Assembly: GCF_001579845.1 (NCBI RefSeq) | Contig: NZ_CP007440.1 | Location: 3,618,029 to 3,682,028 of the forward strand | DNA length: 64,000 bases | Direction: 5' to 3' | DNA from: Rhodoplanes sp. Z2-YC6860 | GTDB taxonomy: Bacteria; Pseudomonadota; Alphaproteobacteria; Rhizobiales; Xanthobacteraceae | Shown here: positions 8,558 to 17,403 of the stretch, piece after piece | Numbering within the stretch: position 1 is the stretch's first letter | Layout of the letters: each line of letters starts with the position of its first letter | The notes under the pieces: generated by a model | What the model was told of the DNA's origin: nothing | What the model saw: the letters and a program-made list of their open reading frames with translations, nothing else | Database searches by the model: none | Position numbers and translations under genes: made by a program

Positions 8558-9553
8558 ATGCAGCAAAGACGCTTCAGCATTGCACCCATGATGGACTGGA
8601 CTGACCGCCATTGTCGGTTCTTCCATCGTCTGCTGACGCGCCGCACGCTGCTCTACACCGAGATGGTGACGACTGGCGCGGTGCTGCATGGCGACCGCAC
8701 CAGGCTCCTGGGCTTCGACCCCGCCGAGCAGCCGGTGGCGTTGCAACTCGGCGGTTCCGATCCCGCGGCGCTCGCGCAGTGCGCGCGCATCGGCGAAGAG
8801 TTCGGCTATCGCGAGATCAATCTCAACGTCGGCTGCCCGTCGGACCGCGTGCAGGAGGGCCGCTTCGGCGCATGCCTGATGGCGGAGCCTGCGCTGGTCG
8901 GCGACTGCGTCGCCGCGATGAAGGCCGCGGTCGCAATCCCGGTGACCGTGAAGTGCCGCATCGGCATCGACGAGCAGGATCCGGAACAGGTGCTGCCGGC
9001 CTTTGCCGCGATGGCGAGGCGGGCCGGGGCCGACGCGCTGATCGTGCATGCTCGCAAGGCCTGGCTCTCCGGCCTGTCACCGCGCGAGAACCGCGACATC
9101 CCGCCGCTCGATTACGGCATCGTCTATCGACTGAAGGCCGCGTATCCCGACTGGCCGATCGTCATCAACGGCGGCGTGCCGTCGATCGAGGCGGCGCGCG
9201 ATCATCTCGCTCACGTCGACGGCGTGATGCTCGGCCGCGCCGCCTATCAGGAGCCGTGGCGCTTGCTGGCTGCCGATCCCATGCTGTTCGGAGAGGCCGC
9301 GCCGTTTGCCTCGCCGAAGGAGGCGGCGTCGGCGCTGCTGCCTTACATCGAGCGTGAGCTGTCACGCGGCGTGAGGCTGAATTCCATCACGCGCCACGTG
9401 CTCGGCCTGTTTCACGGTGTGCCGGGCGCGCGGGCGTACCGCCGGCATCTCGCAACCGAAGCCGTCAAGCCCGGCGCATGCGCGCAAGTCCTGGCAGAAG
9501 CGCTGGCCCTGGTGGTGGACAGGCCTGCGGAACTGGCGCAAACCGCAGCGTAG
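8558..9553 (+). CDS. dusA: tRNA-dihydrouridine synthase DusA
   Basis: FMN- and NADPH-dependent enzyme that reduces specific uridines of the tRNA D-loop (DusA acts at U20/U20a). The 331-residue protein shows the TIM-barrel order of the family: SIAPMMDWTDRHCR at the N-terminus, EMVTTGAVLHGDR, the LNVGCPSDRVQEGRFGACLM active-site loop with the catalytic Cys, KCRIGID, IVHARKAWLSGLSP, and INGGVPS with GVMLGRAAYQ at the phosphate-binding end. KAWL..LSP is characteristic of DusA rather than DusB or DusC. It stands alone and is not obviously part of the preceding operon. Confidence 0.95.
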   Translation: MQQRRFSIAPMMDWTDRHCRFFHRLLTRRTLLYTEMVTTGAVLHGDRTRLLGFDPAEQPVALQLGGSDPAALAQCARIGEEFGYREINLNVGCPSDRVQEGRFGACLMAEPALVGDCVAAMKAAVAIPVTVKCRIGIDEQDPEQVLPAFAAMARRAGADALIVHARKAWLSGLSPRENRDIPPLDYGIVYRLKAAYPDWPIVINGGVPSIEAARDHLAHVDGVMLGRAAYQEPWRLLAADPMLFGEAAPFASPKEAASALLPYIERELSRGVRLNSITRHVLGLFHGVPGARAYRRHLATEAVKPGACAQVLAEALALVVDRPAELAQTAA

Positions 9554-9575
9554 ATTCGGTTTTCGAGGATATTGG

Positions 9576-10406
9576 ATGCTGCTTGGGGTGCCGCTCGGCG
9601 AGTTGGCTTGGCTCGTCGCGGCCGTGGTCGTGGCCGGCGTCGCGACCGGCATCCTGGCCGGGCTGTTCGGCATCGGTGGCGGCGCCATCATCGTGCCGGT
9701 GCTCTACGAGGTGTTTCGCGTGCTCGGCGTGCCCGAAGAGGTGCGGATGCAGCTTTGCGTCGGCTCCTCGCTCGCCATCATCCTGCCGACCACCATCCGC
9801 TCCTATCTCACGCATCGCGCCAAAGGCGCAGTGCTGACCGAGGTGGTGCGCGCCTGGACGGTGCCGGCCGTGGTGGGCGTTGCGGTCGGCGCCGTGATCG
9901 CGTACTTCGCGCCGAGCGCGGTGTTCAAGATCGTGTTCACGGTCGTGGTGACCGTCATCGCGATCAAGCTTTTGTTCGGCCGCGACAGCTGGCGCATCGC
10001 CGATGATTTTCCAACCGGCATCGGGATGGCAAGCTATGGCTTTCTGATCGGGGTGACGTCGGCGCTGATGGGCGTGAGCGGCGGCTCGATCTCCAACATG
10101 ATCCAGACGCTGTACGGCAAGCCTCTGCACAACGCCGTCGCGACGTCGGCCGGTCTCGGCGTGCCGATCACGATCGCCGGCACCATCGGCTTGATGATCG
10201 CGGGCTGGCCGAAGATGGCGCTCCTGCCGCCGCTGTCGATCGGTTATGTGTCGCTGATCGGCGTCGCCATCATGGCGCCGGTGTCGAGCTTCACCGCGTC
10301 CTACGGAGCCTTGCTCGCGCATCGGCTGTCGAAGCGGCAGCTCGAGGTGGGCTTCGGTATTTTTCTTCTGCTCGTCTCGTCGCGCTTCATGGCGAGCCTG
10401 GTGTGA
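9576..10406 (+). CDS. TauE/SafE family sulfite exporter-like permease
   Basis: A 276-residue integral membrane protein with about 8 hydrophobic segments arranged as two repeats. The first begins GILAGLFGIGGGAIIVPVL and the second holds GVTSALMGVSGGSISN, the paired Gly-rich motifs of TauE/SafE (former DUF81). Members are thought to move sulfite, sulfonates or other organic anions; the substrate here cannot be read from sequence. The ATG at 9576 is preceded by a GAGGA at 9566-9570. A longer upstream frame overlaps dusA out of frame and is not real coding. Confidence 0.9.
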   Translation: MLLGVPLGELAWLVAAVVVAGVATGILAGLFGIGGGAIIVPVLYEVFRVLGVPEEVRMQLCVGSSLAIILPTTIRSYLTHRAKGAVLTEVVRAWTVPAVVGVAVGAVIAYFAPSAVFKIVFTVVVTVIAIKLLFGRDSWRIADDFPTGIGMASYGFLIGVTSALMGVSGGSISNMIQTLYGKPLHNAVATSAGLGVPITIAGTIGLMIAGWPKMALLPPLSIGYVSLIGVAIMAPVSSFTASYGALLAHRLSKRQLEVGFGIFLLLVSSRFMASLV

Positions 10407-10428
10407 GCTTGGCGCCGATGTTGCGTCG

Positions 10429-11136
10429 CTATGGATTGCCGCGCATCGTCAGCTTGTCGCCCTGGACCTGCCAGCTCGCCAGCCGGTTGAGAAACGTCAT
10501 CCCGAGCAGGCTGACGCGAAGCTGACCGGGTTGGGCCACCAGGGCCGGCACCTCGCGCTCGACGATGTCGCCGACCACGAGACGGTCGAGCGTGATCGAA
10601 GCCGCGCGGGTGCGGCCGTTCGCGGTCTCCATCGGCACGGAATAGGACAGGAGCTCCAGCGGCAGGCCCGCGGCCTTGGCGGCGTCCTGCGTCAACACCA
10701 CCGCGCTCGCGCCGGTGTCGAGCGCCATGGCGACGCGGGTGCCGTTGATCTGCGCCGCCACCTGGAAGTCGCCGCCGCGGCCGCGCACGATTTCGACGGT
10801 GCGCTCGGCGCGCTGCGCGGCGCGGCCTGGCATCAGTTCGGCCATCACCCGGTTGGCGATGCCTTTGAGCTCCGCGCGATAGGTGTAGCCGAAGGCGAGA
10901 ATGAAGCCGATCACGGCCCAGAACAGCGCGGCTTCGAGCGCCTGCGTCAACCGCTCGCGGAACATCACCAGCACGCCGCTGCCGACCAGCACCACGAGGC
11001 CGACGTGATAGACCAATGAGCCGAAGTCGTTGGTGTTGAGCCCCGCGATGGTGCCCTGGTCGTGGTTCGCGATCAGCACGCCGAGTGTGAGGGCGATGCC
11101 GATCATGACGACCCATAGGAGGCGGCGGCTCACCAC
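10429..11136 (-). CDS. Membrane-anchored retropepsin-like aspartic protease (clan AA, TIGR02281 type)
   Basis: A 235-residue protein with two or three N-terminal membrane segments (residues 5-22, 42-60 and 70-88) and a C-terminal single-domain aspartic protease at about 118-235. The active-site motif is ALDTGASAVVLT, with the catalytic Asp in DTG, and a second hydrophobic flap-like region ends SLLGMTFLNRL. Such proteins dimerise like retropepsins and occur widely in alphaproteobacteria; substrates are mostly unknown. Translation starts at GTG GTG with a GAGGAT ribosome site upstream. It is followed at a short interval by the DUF1289 gene transcribed towards it. Confidence 0.88.
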   Translation of the reverse strand: MVSRRLLWVVMIGIALTLGVLIANHDQGTIAGLNTNDFGSLVYHVGLVVLVGSGVLVMFRERLTQALEAALFWAVIGFILAFGYTYRAELKGIANRVMAELMPGRAAQRAERTVEIVRGRGGDFQVAAQINGTRVAMALDTGASAVVLTQDAAKAAGLPLELLSYSVPMETANGRTRAASITLDRLVVGDIVEREVPALVAQPGQLRVSLLGMTFLNRLASWQVQGDKLTMRGNP

Positions 11137-11146
11137 AAAACGATCC

Positions 11147-11332
11147 TCATGAATGGGGCGCAGGCCGCGCCGTCATGGCGGTCAGCCGTGCCGGCAATTC
11201 GGCCATGATGCGGCGGCACTCGCCGTCGCTGTAGGCGGTCCAGCGCTCGATCTCGGACAGCGAACGCCCGCAGCCGCGGCAAAGCCCGCTCGCCGTGTCG
11301 ACGATGCAGATTTTCTCGCAAGGGCTTTCCAT
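11147..11332 (-). CDS. DUF1289 small cysteine protein
   Basis: A 61-residue protein with the DUF1289 pattern SPCEKICIVD, then GLCRGCGRSLSEIERW, giving four Cys in C-x3-C ... C-x2-C order, likely a small metal or iron-sulfur site. The assigned start is the ATG immediately before SPC. An in-frame ATG at 11371 would add 13 residues; neither has a convincing ribosome site. It lies 10 bases upstream of the aspartic protease gene on the same strand and may be co-transcribed with it. Function of the family is unknown. Confidence 0.82.
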   Translation of the reverse strand: MESPCEKICIVDTASGLCRGCGRSLSEIERWTAYSDGECRRIMAELPARLTAMTARPAPHS

Positions 11333-11409
11333 CGAGGCGGCGATCCGCGTGAAGGGAATCGAAGCCAACATAGGCTTGGCGCGGCGGAACGCAATCGAGC
11401 CGCAGTCCG

Positions 11410-11495
11410 TTCGTCCCCGCGAAAGCGGGGACCCAGCGTGAAAAGGCAACACTTCCTCCGGGCAGAACTGGATTCCCGCTTTCGCGGGAATGAAC
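11410..11495. repeat. Intergenic palindromic repeat pair (type 1)
   Basis: Two hairpins face each other. The first, 11413-11432, has an 8-bp stem GTCCCCGC/GCGGGGAC with a GAAA loop. The second, 11473-11490, has a 7-bp stem TTCCCGC/GCGGGAA with the same core in reverse orientation. They are separated by about 40 bases and sit between the DUF1289 and histidine kinase genes. This resembles the REP/BIME-like elements scattered through rhizobial genomes. Confidence 0.7.
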
Positions 11496-11511
11496 GGAGC
11501 TTTGGTAAGCT

Positions 11512-13056
11512 TCAGCCGACCATCTTGAACAGCGAACGCCGGTTCTTTTTCGGCGTGTTGAGTTCCTGCGGGTGCTGCGGCTGGATCGGCGGCGCGGTTT
11601 CCGACAGCGGCGGCAGCGCGGCCATCACGCGCTCCGGCGGGAAGGTCGCGATCAGCTCGGTGCCGATGCGGACCTTCGACTTCAGCGTGAAGGTGCCGCC
11701 GTGCATGTCGACGAGGTTCTTGGCGATCGGCAGCCCCAGGCCGGTGCCTTGCTCCGCCGACTTGATGGCGTTGGAGCCCTGGCCGAACGACGACAGCACG
11801 ATCGGGATTTCCTCCTCGGGGATGCCCGGACCGGTGTCCTTCACGCTCATGTACTGGCCGCCGGCCGCGGTCCAGCCGACCTTCAGCCAGATCTCGCCGC
11901 CCGACGGCGTGAACTTGATGGCGTTGGACAAGAGGTTGAGGCACACCTGACGGATCGCACGCTCGTCGGCCCAGAGCCGCGGCAGGTTGTCCTCGAACAC
12001 CTCGTGGATGGTGATGCCGCGGTTCTGCGCGCGCAGCTTGAGCAGATGGTGGCAGTCCTCGACCACCACGGTGAGCGACACCGGCTCTTCATTGAGTTCG
12101 TAACGCCCGGCCTCGATACGCGACAGGTCCAGAATTTCGTTGATCAGGTTGAGCAGGTGCTGGCCGGACTGGTGGATGTCGCCCGAATATTCCTTGTAGG
12201 CCGGCACCTGATGGGCGCCGAACACTTCGGTCTTCATCACCTCGGAGAAGCCGAGAATGGCGTTCAGCGGCGTGCGCAGCTCGTGGCTCATCTGGGCCAG
12301 GAACTGCGACTTCGCGATGTTGGCGCCCTCGGCACGGCGGCGCGCTTCGTCGGAGATCGACTTGGCCTGTTCGAGCTCGCCGATCAGCGCATCCTTCTCG
12401 GCGCGCGCGATCAAGGTGGCGAGGCCCGACGAATAGAGCCGGTGCGCGAGCAACGCGAAGTAGAACTGCGCCGCGACCGCCATGAGGGCGAGGATGTAGT
12501 TGTGCAGGTCGCCCTGCAGCACGAAGTTGAGCGCCACCGCAAACGTCACCGGCACGGTCGCGGCGAACACGGCGACGGGCAGGCTCGAGGCGAGCATGCT
12601 GGACACCGCGATCACCAGCAGCATCACGAACAGCATGAAGGTGCCGAAGCCTTCATCCCTGCCGACCGGATGGATGAGGTTGTACATCCAGGCGATGCCG
12701 TAGAAGAGGTCGAGAAGGATGAAGCGGAAGCGCCAGCGCTTGAGATCGCGGGTGTTGGCGGGCTCGGCGAGGAAATGCCGGCAAGTGGTGATGATGACGA
12801 CGTGAATGACGAGCACCGACACGGTCCACGCGCCGGCCATCAGAGCGCCGGTCCACAGGCTCGACAGGAAGCCCACGGTGCAGATCAGGAGCAGAACCAC
12901 GAGCGACGCCGACAGGCGGTTCTCGGCGAATTGCCGCAACAGCTCGTAATCGAAGGCGACGCGCGTGCCGGTGGTCGAGGTCAGACGTTCGCGCGCATCG
13001 CGCACGCGCTGCGCCGCGAGCCGCCTGCGCTTGGCCAGCGGCTTCTCGCTCGGCAT
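11512..13056 (-). CDS. Membrane sensor histidine kinase, PleC/DivJ/PdhS-like
   Basis: A 514-residue kinase from the chosen ATG. About six hydrophobic segments form a membrane sensor region, followed by a linker coiled coil, a HisKA domain with the H-box AQMSHELRTPLNAILGFSEV and a HATPase domain with N (NLLSNAIKF), G1 (DTGPGIP) and G2 (GTGLGLPI) boxes. H-box wording is closest to the cell-cycle kinases PleC, DivJ and PdhS of alphaproteobacteria, which act on DivK; this is inference. No partner regulator lies beside it. The frame is open to a TTG at 13095, and a GTG at 13086 is another possible start. Confidence 0.9.
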   Translation of the reverse strand: MPSEKPLAKRRRLAAQRVRDARERLTSTTGTRVAFDYELLRQFAENRLSASLVVLLLICTVGFLSSLWTGALMAGAWTVSVLVIHVVIITTCRHFLAEPANTRDLKRWRFRFILLDLFYGIAWMYNLIHPVGRDEGFGTFMLFVMLLVIAVSSMLASSLPVAVFAATVPVTFAVALNFVLQGDLHNYILALMAVAAQFYFALLAHRLYSSGLATLIARAEKDALIGELEQAKSISDEARRRAEGANIAKSQFLAQMSHELRTPLNAILGFSEVMKTEVFGAHQVPAYKEYSGDIHQSGQHLLNLINEILDLSRIEAGRYELNEEPVSLTVVVEDCHHLLKLRAQNRGITIHEVFEDNLPRLWADERAIRQVCLNLLSNAIKFTPSGGEIWLKVGWTAAGGQYMSVKDTGPGIPEEEIPIVLSSFGQGSNAIKSAEQGTGLGLPIAKNLVDMHGGTFTLKSKVRIGTELIATFPPERVMAALPPLSETAPPIQPQHPQELNTPKKNRRSLFKMVG

Positions 13057-13204
13057 GGGAATTTCAGAGGCTTCTGGTACGCTCACGCTACCCAACCAAC
13101 GCTACAGACCAAGATTTCGCGGACGAAACCGCTGTAGAATCCGCCTAAACCCTAAGAACAAGGTTAAGGGGATCACCAAAAACGTGGTTAACAGGACGTC
13201 AACG

Positions 13205-13816
13205 ATGAAGCTCTACGATGGCGGTCGGGCGCCCAATCCGCGGCGGGTGAAGATCTATCTCGCCGAAAAGGGCCTGACGGTTCCGATGGAGCAGGTCGAT
13301 CTCGGCCAGATGGCGCACAAGTCGGCGGAATACACCGCGATCAATCCGATCCAGCAGGTGCCGGCGCTTCAACTCGACGATGGCACCATCATCTGCGAGT
13401 CGATCGCGATCTGCCGGTATTTCGAGGCTCTGCACCCGGAGCCGCCGCTGTTCGGCCGGAACGCCAAGGAGGCGGCCCTTGTCGACATGTGGCAGCGGCG
13501 AATGGAGTTTCGTCTGCTCCTGCAGGTCGCGCACGTGTTCCGCAATTCGCATCCGGCGATGAAGGAGATGGAGGTGCCGCAGGTGCCGGCCTGGGCCGAG
13601 GCCAACAAACCGCGGGTGATGGAGTTTCTGGCGGTGCTCGACCGCGAGCTGAAGGATCGTCCGTTCATCGCGGGCGACCGTTACACCGTGGCCGACATCA
13701 CCGGCCTGGTCGGCATCGATTTCATGAAGCCTGCCAAGCTCGCGGTGCCCGACACCATGAGCAACCTCAAGCGCTGGCATGCCGAGGTCTCGGCGCGGCC
13801 CAGCGCCAAAGCTTGA
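13205..13816 (+). CDS. Glutathione S-transferase family protein
   Basis: A 203-residue cytosolic GST-fold protein. The thioredoxin-like N-terminal domain begins MKLYDGGRAPNPRRVKIYLAEKG and contains the cis-proline region QQVPALQLDDG with CESIAICRYFE for glutathione binding. The helical C-terminal domain contains the N-capping motif FIAGDRYTVADITGLVGIDF. It likely conjugates or reduces electrophiles with glutathione; the substrate is unknown. An AGGA eight bases upstream supports the ATG at 13205. The MBL gene follows after 16 bases, so the two are probably co-transcribed. Confidence 0.92.
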   Translation: MKLYDGGRAPNPRRVKIYLAEKGLTVPMEQVDLGQMAHKSAEYTAINPIQQVPALQLDDGTIICESIAICRYFEALHPEPPLFGRNAKEAALVDMWQRRMEFRLLLQVAHVFRNSHPAMKEMEVPQVPAWAEANKPRVMEFLAVLDRELKDRPFIAGDRYTVADITGLVGIDFMKPAKLAVPDTMSNLKRWHAEVSARPSAKA

Positions 13817-13832
13817 AACTCTGCAATCCAGC

Positions 13833-14576
13833 ATGAAGCTCACAGTCATCGGCTGCGGCGACGCGTTCGGCTCAGGCGGCCGATCCAACACCTGCTTCAT
13901 GATCGAGGAGGGCGGCCGCACCATCCTGCTGGACTGCGGCGCCTCGGCGCCGGTGGCGCTGAAGGCACGCAACGTCGATCTCAACGCGATCGACGGCGTG
14001 GTGCTGAGTCATCTTCACGGCGACCACTTCGGCGGGCTTCCGTTTCTGCTGCTGGATTGGCAGTTTCATCAGCGCCGCGAGCGGCCGCTGACGATTGCCG
14101 GCCCGCCGGGCACTCGTGCGCGCCTTGATGCGGCCTGCGAGGTGTTCTTCCCGCGATCGAGCAAGAACGCCTGGCGTTTCCCGCTCGAGATCCGCGAGCT
14201 CGCGCTCGGGCAGCGGCACGATGTCCTCGATTTCGCGGTCAGCACCGCCGAGGTGGTGCACCAGTCTGGCGCGCCGTCGACCGCGGTGCGGATCGAGCGG
14301 GGTGGCAGGGTGCTCGGCTATTCCGGCGACACCGAATGGACCGACGCGCTCATCCCCGTCGCCGACGGCGCCGACCTCTTCGTCATGGAATGTTACGACT
14401 ATTCGCGCGACCTTCCCGGGCATTCGAGCTTTGCCGTGATCCGGCGCAAGCGGAGCGTTTTGCGCGCCAGGCGGATCATGCTCACCCACATGAATCCGAC
14501 CATGCTGCAGCATATCAAAGACGCTGAGGCTGAAGGCTTTCTGGTCGCCGAGGATGGCTTGACGGTGCCGATATAG
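13833..14576 (+). CDS. MBL-fold metallo-hydrolase
   Basis: A 247-residue metallo-beta-lactamase-fold protein. It starts MKLTVIGCGDAFGSGGRSNT, resembling the RNase Z/PhnP-like branch. Metal-binding motifs are SHLHGDHFGG (HxHxDH), the GYSGDTEW aspartate and LTHMNP near the end. Proteins of this branch hydrolyse phosphodiesters or cyclic nucleotides; the actual substrate is not evident. The gene is 16 bases downstream of the GST gene on the same strand. Confidence 0.88.
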   Translation: MKLTVIGCGDAFGSGGRSNTCFMIEEGGRTILLDCGASAPVALKARNVDLNAIDGVVLSHLHGDHFGGLPFLLLDWQFHQRRERPLTIAGPPGTRARLDAACEVFFPRSSKNAWRFPLEIRELALGQRHDVLDFAVSTAEVVHQSGAPSTAVRIERGGRVLGYSGDTEWTDALIPVADGADLFVMECYDYSRDLPGHSSFAVIRRKRSVLRARRIMLTHMNPTMLQHIKDAEAEGFLVAEDGLTVPI

Positions 14577-14897
14577 GCGAGAGCCAGAAGCGCGTGCGGC
14601 TGGCAACAAAGACAACGCAGCGTCGTAGCGTAGCGTGGTGTTGTGACCGACATCCGCTCAGCGTTCTTGAGCAGCGCAATCGACGATATTGCACCGCATC
14701 GTCGTTGTGACTCGGCCATCGCAAGGATGGACACTTCCGCTCATTCTCACCACAATGCAACGCGTTGAAATTGCAACTGAACGGCTGTTCAGCCGCAATT
14801 CCGCGCCGGTTGCGCCACTGAAGCGCTAAAGTGATTTGTGAGCCTCGTGGCGATACCGACTGCGACAATCGGGGCGGCTGATCCTGGAGGGACGTCT
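14577..14897. other. Intergenic region upstream of the pseudo-caspase gene
   Basis: No credible coding frame. It contains a small hairpin at 14777-14792 (CTGAAC/GTTCAG) and ends in a strong ribosome-binding sequence TGGAGGGA at 14885-14892 that decides the start of the following gene at 14898. A promoter is expected here but no clear -35/-10 pair was recognised. Confidence 0.5.
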
Positions 14898-17339
14898 ATG
14901 CGTCGGATTTGTTTGCTGATGATGGCAGCACTTGCGCTCGCATGCTTGAGAGCGGGCCCAGCAGCCGCGCAACAGCAGGAAGCGCGTATCGCGCTGGTGA
15001 TCGGCAATGCGAACTATCAGGCGGGTCCGCTTGCGACGGCGGCGAATGACGCCGGGCTGATCGCGCAAACACTGCAGGCCGCAGGTTTCGATGTGGTCGG
15101 CGCCAGCGATCTCGATCAGGATTCTCTGCGACGTGCGTTTCGGGATTTTCACGCAAAGGCGCAGCAGTCGGGACCGAACACCATCGCGTTCATCTATATG
15201 AGCGGCTACGGACTGCAGCTCGAAGGCGAGAACTACTTCGTCCCGATCGACGCCCGGATCGCCAACGACACCGATATCGGCGCGGAGGCGGTCCGCGTCA
15301 CCGATTTCACCCGGCCGCTCGCTTCGCTGCAGTTGAAGGCCACGATCGTCGTGATGGACGCCGCGCGGCAGTCGCCGTTCACCGTCGCGGGCCGTCCGCT
15401 GGCCGGCGGCCTTGCGCTCGTGGAGCCCGATCCCGGCACGCTGTATGCGTTCAATGCCGCGCCGGGAACGATTGGTCCTCCGGAGCAGGGCGCCTACAGC
15501 CCTTACGCGCAGGCGCTGGCGGAGATGATCCGCGATGGCGGTTTGCCGCTTTCGGATATCTTCGATCGCGTTCGGCTGCGTGTAAACGATATGACCAAAG
15601 GCGCCGAGGTGCCCTGGAACGCGTCGAAGATCACGACGCAGGTCGTGTTCTTCGAACGCGGGCCGGATGCGCCGCCGCTGCAGGTCTCGCCGGAAGAGAC
15701 CGCCTCGATCCGCACCAAACCGATCCGCGATTTCGACGAACGCGACGCCTACATCGCGGCGTTGGAGCGAGATACGCTCGACGCCTATCTCGATTTCCTC
15801 TCGGCGTTTCCCAATAGCCCTTATGCCAAAAGGGTCCACGCCATCGTCGCGGCGCGCCGTGAGGCGATCGTCTGGCGGCGAACACGTTCGTTCGATACCC
15901 CACAGGCTTACTGGTCTTACCTGAGGCGCTATCCGCGTGGCCCGCACGCGGGCGACGCCGAGCGCCGTCTCGCCTACTTGTCAGCCGATCTCGCACCGCC
16001 GCGCGCGTTTGCGATGGTGGACTATGACGTCCCGCCGCCGCCGCCCGATGAGATGCTCTATGTCGAGCGGCCGGCGATTTATTTCAGCGACCCGGAGTTC
16101 GGGTTCGAGCCGCCGCCGCCACCGCCGGTGTTTTTCCTGCCGCCGCCGGATCCGGATTTCGTCGTGCTGCCGCCGCCGATCGTGCCGCTCGGTCTGTTCC
16201 TGTTGCCGACGCCGATCTACCGGCCGGTGCCGCTGTGGGTCAGGACACCCGCCTATGTGGTGCCGCCGCCGCCGAACAACATCATCTACAACAACATTCA
16301 CAACACGGTGGTGATCAACAACACCACGAGCACCGTGCAGATCACCAGTCGCACCGGTCAGACCAGGACGTTCACGCCCGCGACGATTGCCGCGGCGACG
16401 AGTCCGCAGCAGCAAGCCCTCGCGGCCCGCAACAGAACAGCGCCAGGTGGCGCACCGGGAGGCAGGGCCGCACCGGCGATGGCCTCGATCGGACCCGCGT
16501 TGCCTCCATCGGTGGCGCAGAAGGCCGCGACCATGCCGCCGGGGACGCGACCGGGTCAGCCGGGTGCCGCAACCGGTCCCGGCATGCGCCCGGCCGTTCA
16601 GCCGCTCGGCAAGCCGTTGCCCGGCATGCAGCAAGGTCAACCGCTGCCGCCCGGAGCGCCCGCCACGGCAAGCCGGACGCCGCCCGGCGTGGTTGCGCCC
16701 AACGCGGCCACGGCACCGGGAACACCGGGCAGCCGTCCTCCGGGTTGGGGTCCGCGGCCGGGCACGCCGCCGCAAGGCACTGCGGGCCGCACACCGCCCG
16801 GCACTCCGGGCGCCGCTGCTCCGAACGCCGCGATCGCGCCGAGCACGGTGACGCCGAACACGGCGGCACCGGGTGGCCGTCCGACGTTCTCCGGGAGGCC
16901 GGGCACACCCGGCTCGACAGCACCCGGCACGGCCCTGGCTCCTAGCAACGTCACGCCAAACACGGCTCCGCAACGCGGGCAGCCTCCGAACTTCAACCGT
17001 CCGCCGAGCGGCGGACCGCCGCCGTCGTCGAGCGCAAGCCGCACGCCGCCCTCGGCCCCAACGCCGCCGGCGCCGCACGTGGTCCGGCCAACACCGCCGG
17101 CGCCCGCTATGGCGCGGCCGAGCCCGCCGCAGGCTCCGATGGTGAGACAAGCGCCGCCGCCGCCGGTGGTGCGTCAGGCGCCACCGCCGCCTGTCGCGCG
17201 GCCGGCGCCTCCGCCGCGGCCCGCACCGCCGCCGGTTGCCGCGGCCCGGCCGGCACCTCCGCCGCCACCGCGGCCCGCGCCGGCCGCTGCGCCGAGGTGT
17301 CCGCCCGGCAAATCCTTCGTCAACGGCGGTTGCCGATGA
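14898..17339 (+). CDS. Secreted caspase-fold (peptidase C14-like) protein, catalytically dead, with Pro-rich tail
   Basis: An 813-residue protein. Residues 1-24 form a signal peptide ending PAAAQ. A caspase p20-like domain covers about residues 28-255 (ARIALVIGNANYQ; PIDARI). The catalytic His is replaced by Tyr104 (YMSGYG instead of SGHG) and the catalytic Cys by Ala156 (VVMDAARQSPF instead of DACR). Two helical repeat-like segments follow (AYLDFLSAFPNSPYA, then YWSYLRRYPRGPHA). From about residue 375 to the end the protein is rich in Pro, Gly, Ala and Thr with repeated VTPNTA, ending CPPGKSFVNGGCR. The start is set by TGGAGGGA just upstream; a longer frame from 14838 would hide the signal peptide. 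A binding or scaffold role is inferred. Confidence 0.85.
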   Translation: MRRICLLMMAALALACLRAGPAAAQQQEARIALVIGNANYQAGPLATAANDAGLIAQTLQAAGFDVVGASDLDQDSLRRAFRDFHAKAQQSGPNTIAFIYMSGYGLQLEGENYFVPIDARIANDTDIGAEAVRVTDFTRPLASLQLKATIVVMDAARQSPFTVAGRPLAGGLALVEPDPGTLYAFNAAPGTIGPPEQGAYSPYAQALAEMIRDGGLPLSDIFDRVRLRVNDMTKGAEVPWNASKITTQVVFFERGPDAPPLQVSPEETASIRTKPIRDFDERDAYIAALERDTLDAYLDFLSAFPNSPYAKRVHAIVAARREAIVWRRTRSFDTPQAYWSYLRRYPRGPHAGDAERRLAYLSADLAPPRAFAMVDYDVPPPPPDEMLYVERPAIYFSDPEFGFEPPPPPPVFFLPPPDPDFVVLPPPIVPLGLFLLPTPIYRPVPLWVRTPAYVVPPPPNNIIYNNIHNTVVINNTTSTVQITSRTGQTRTFTPATIAAATSPQQQALAARNRTAPGGAPGGRAAPAMASIGPALPPSVAQKAATMPPGTRPGQPGAATGPGMRPAVQPLGKPLPGMQQGQPLPPGAPATASRTPPGVVAPNAATAPGTPGSRPPGWGPRPGTPPQGTAGRTPPGTPGAAAPNAAIAPSTVTPNTAAPGGRPTFSGRPGTPGSTAPGTALAPSNVTPNTAPQRGQPPNFNRPPSGGPPPSSSASRTPPSAPTPPAPHVVRPTPPAPAMARPSPPQAPMVRQAPPPPVVRQAPPPPVARPAPPPRPAPPPVAAARPAPPPPPRPAPAAAPRCPPGKSFVNGGCR

Positions 17340-17349
17340 CGCAATAAAG

Positions 17350-17384
17350 AAAACGCCGCACTGGATTTTCCAGTGCGGCGTTTT
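17350..17384. terminator. Bidirectional intrinsic terminator
   Basis: A near-perfect 15-bp stem (A-rich start, AAACGCCGCACTGG paired with CCAGTGCGGCGTTT) with a short T-rich loop, A-run on one side and T-run on the other. It lies between the convergent pseudo-caspase and isochorismatase-family genes and can end transcription from both. Confidence 0.9.
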
Positions 17385-17403
17385 GATTCAAGCGTTCGAA
17401 CGT

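Noticed and set aside
11572-13137. 521-codon frame antisense to the histidine kinase
   Set aside because: Kinase motifs are clear on the other strand; this frame is compositionally noise.
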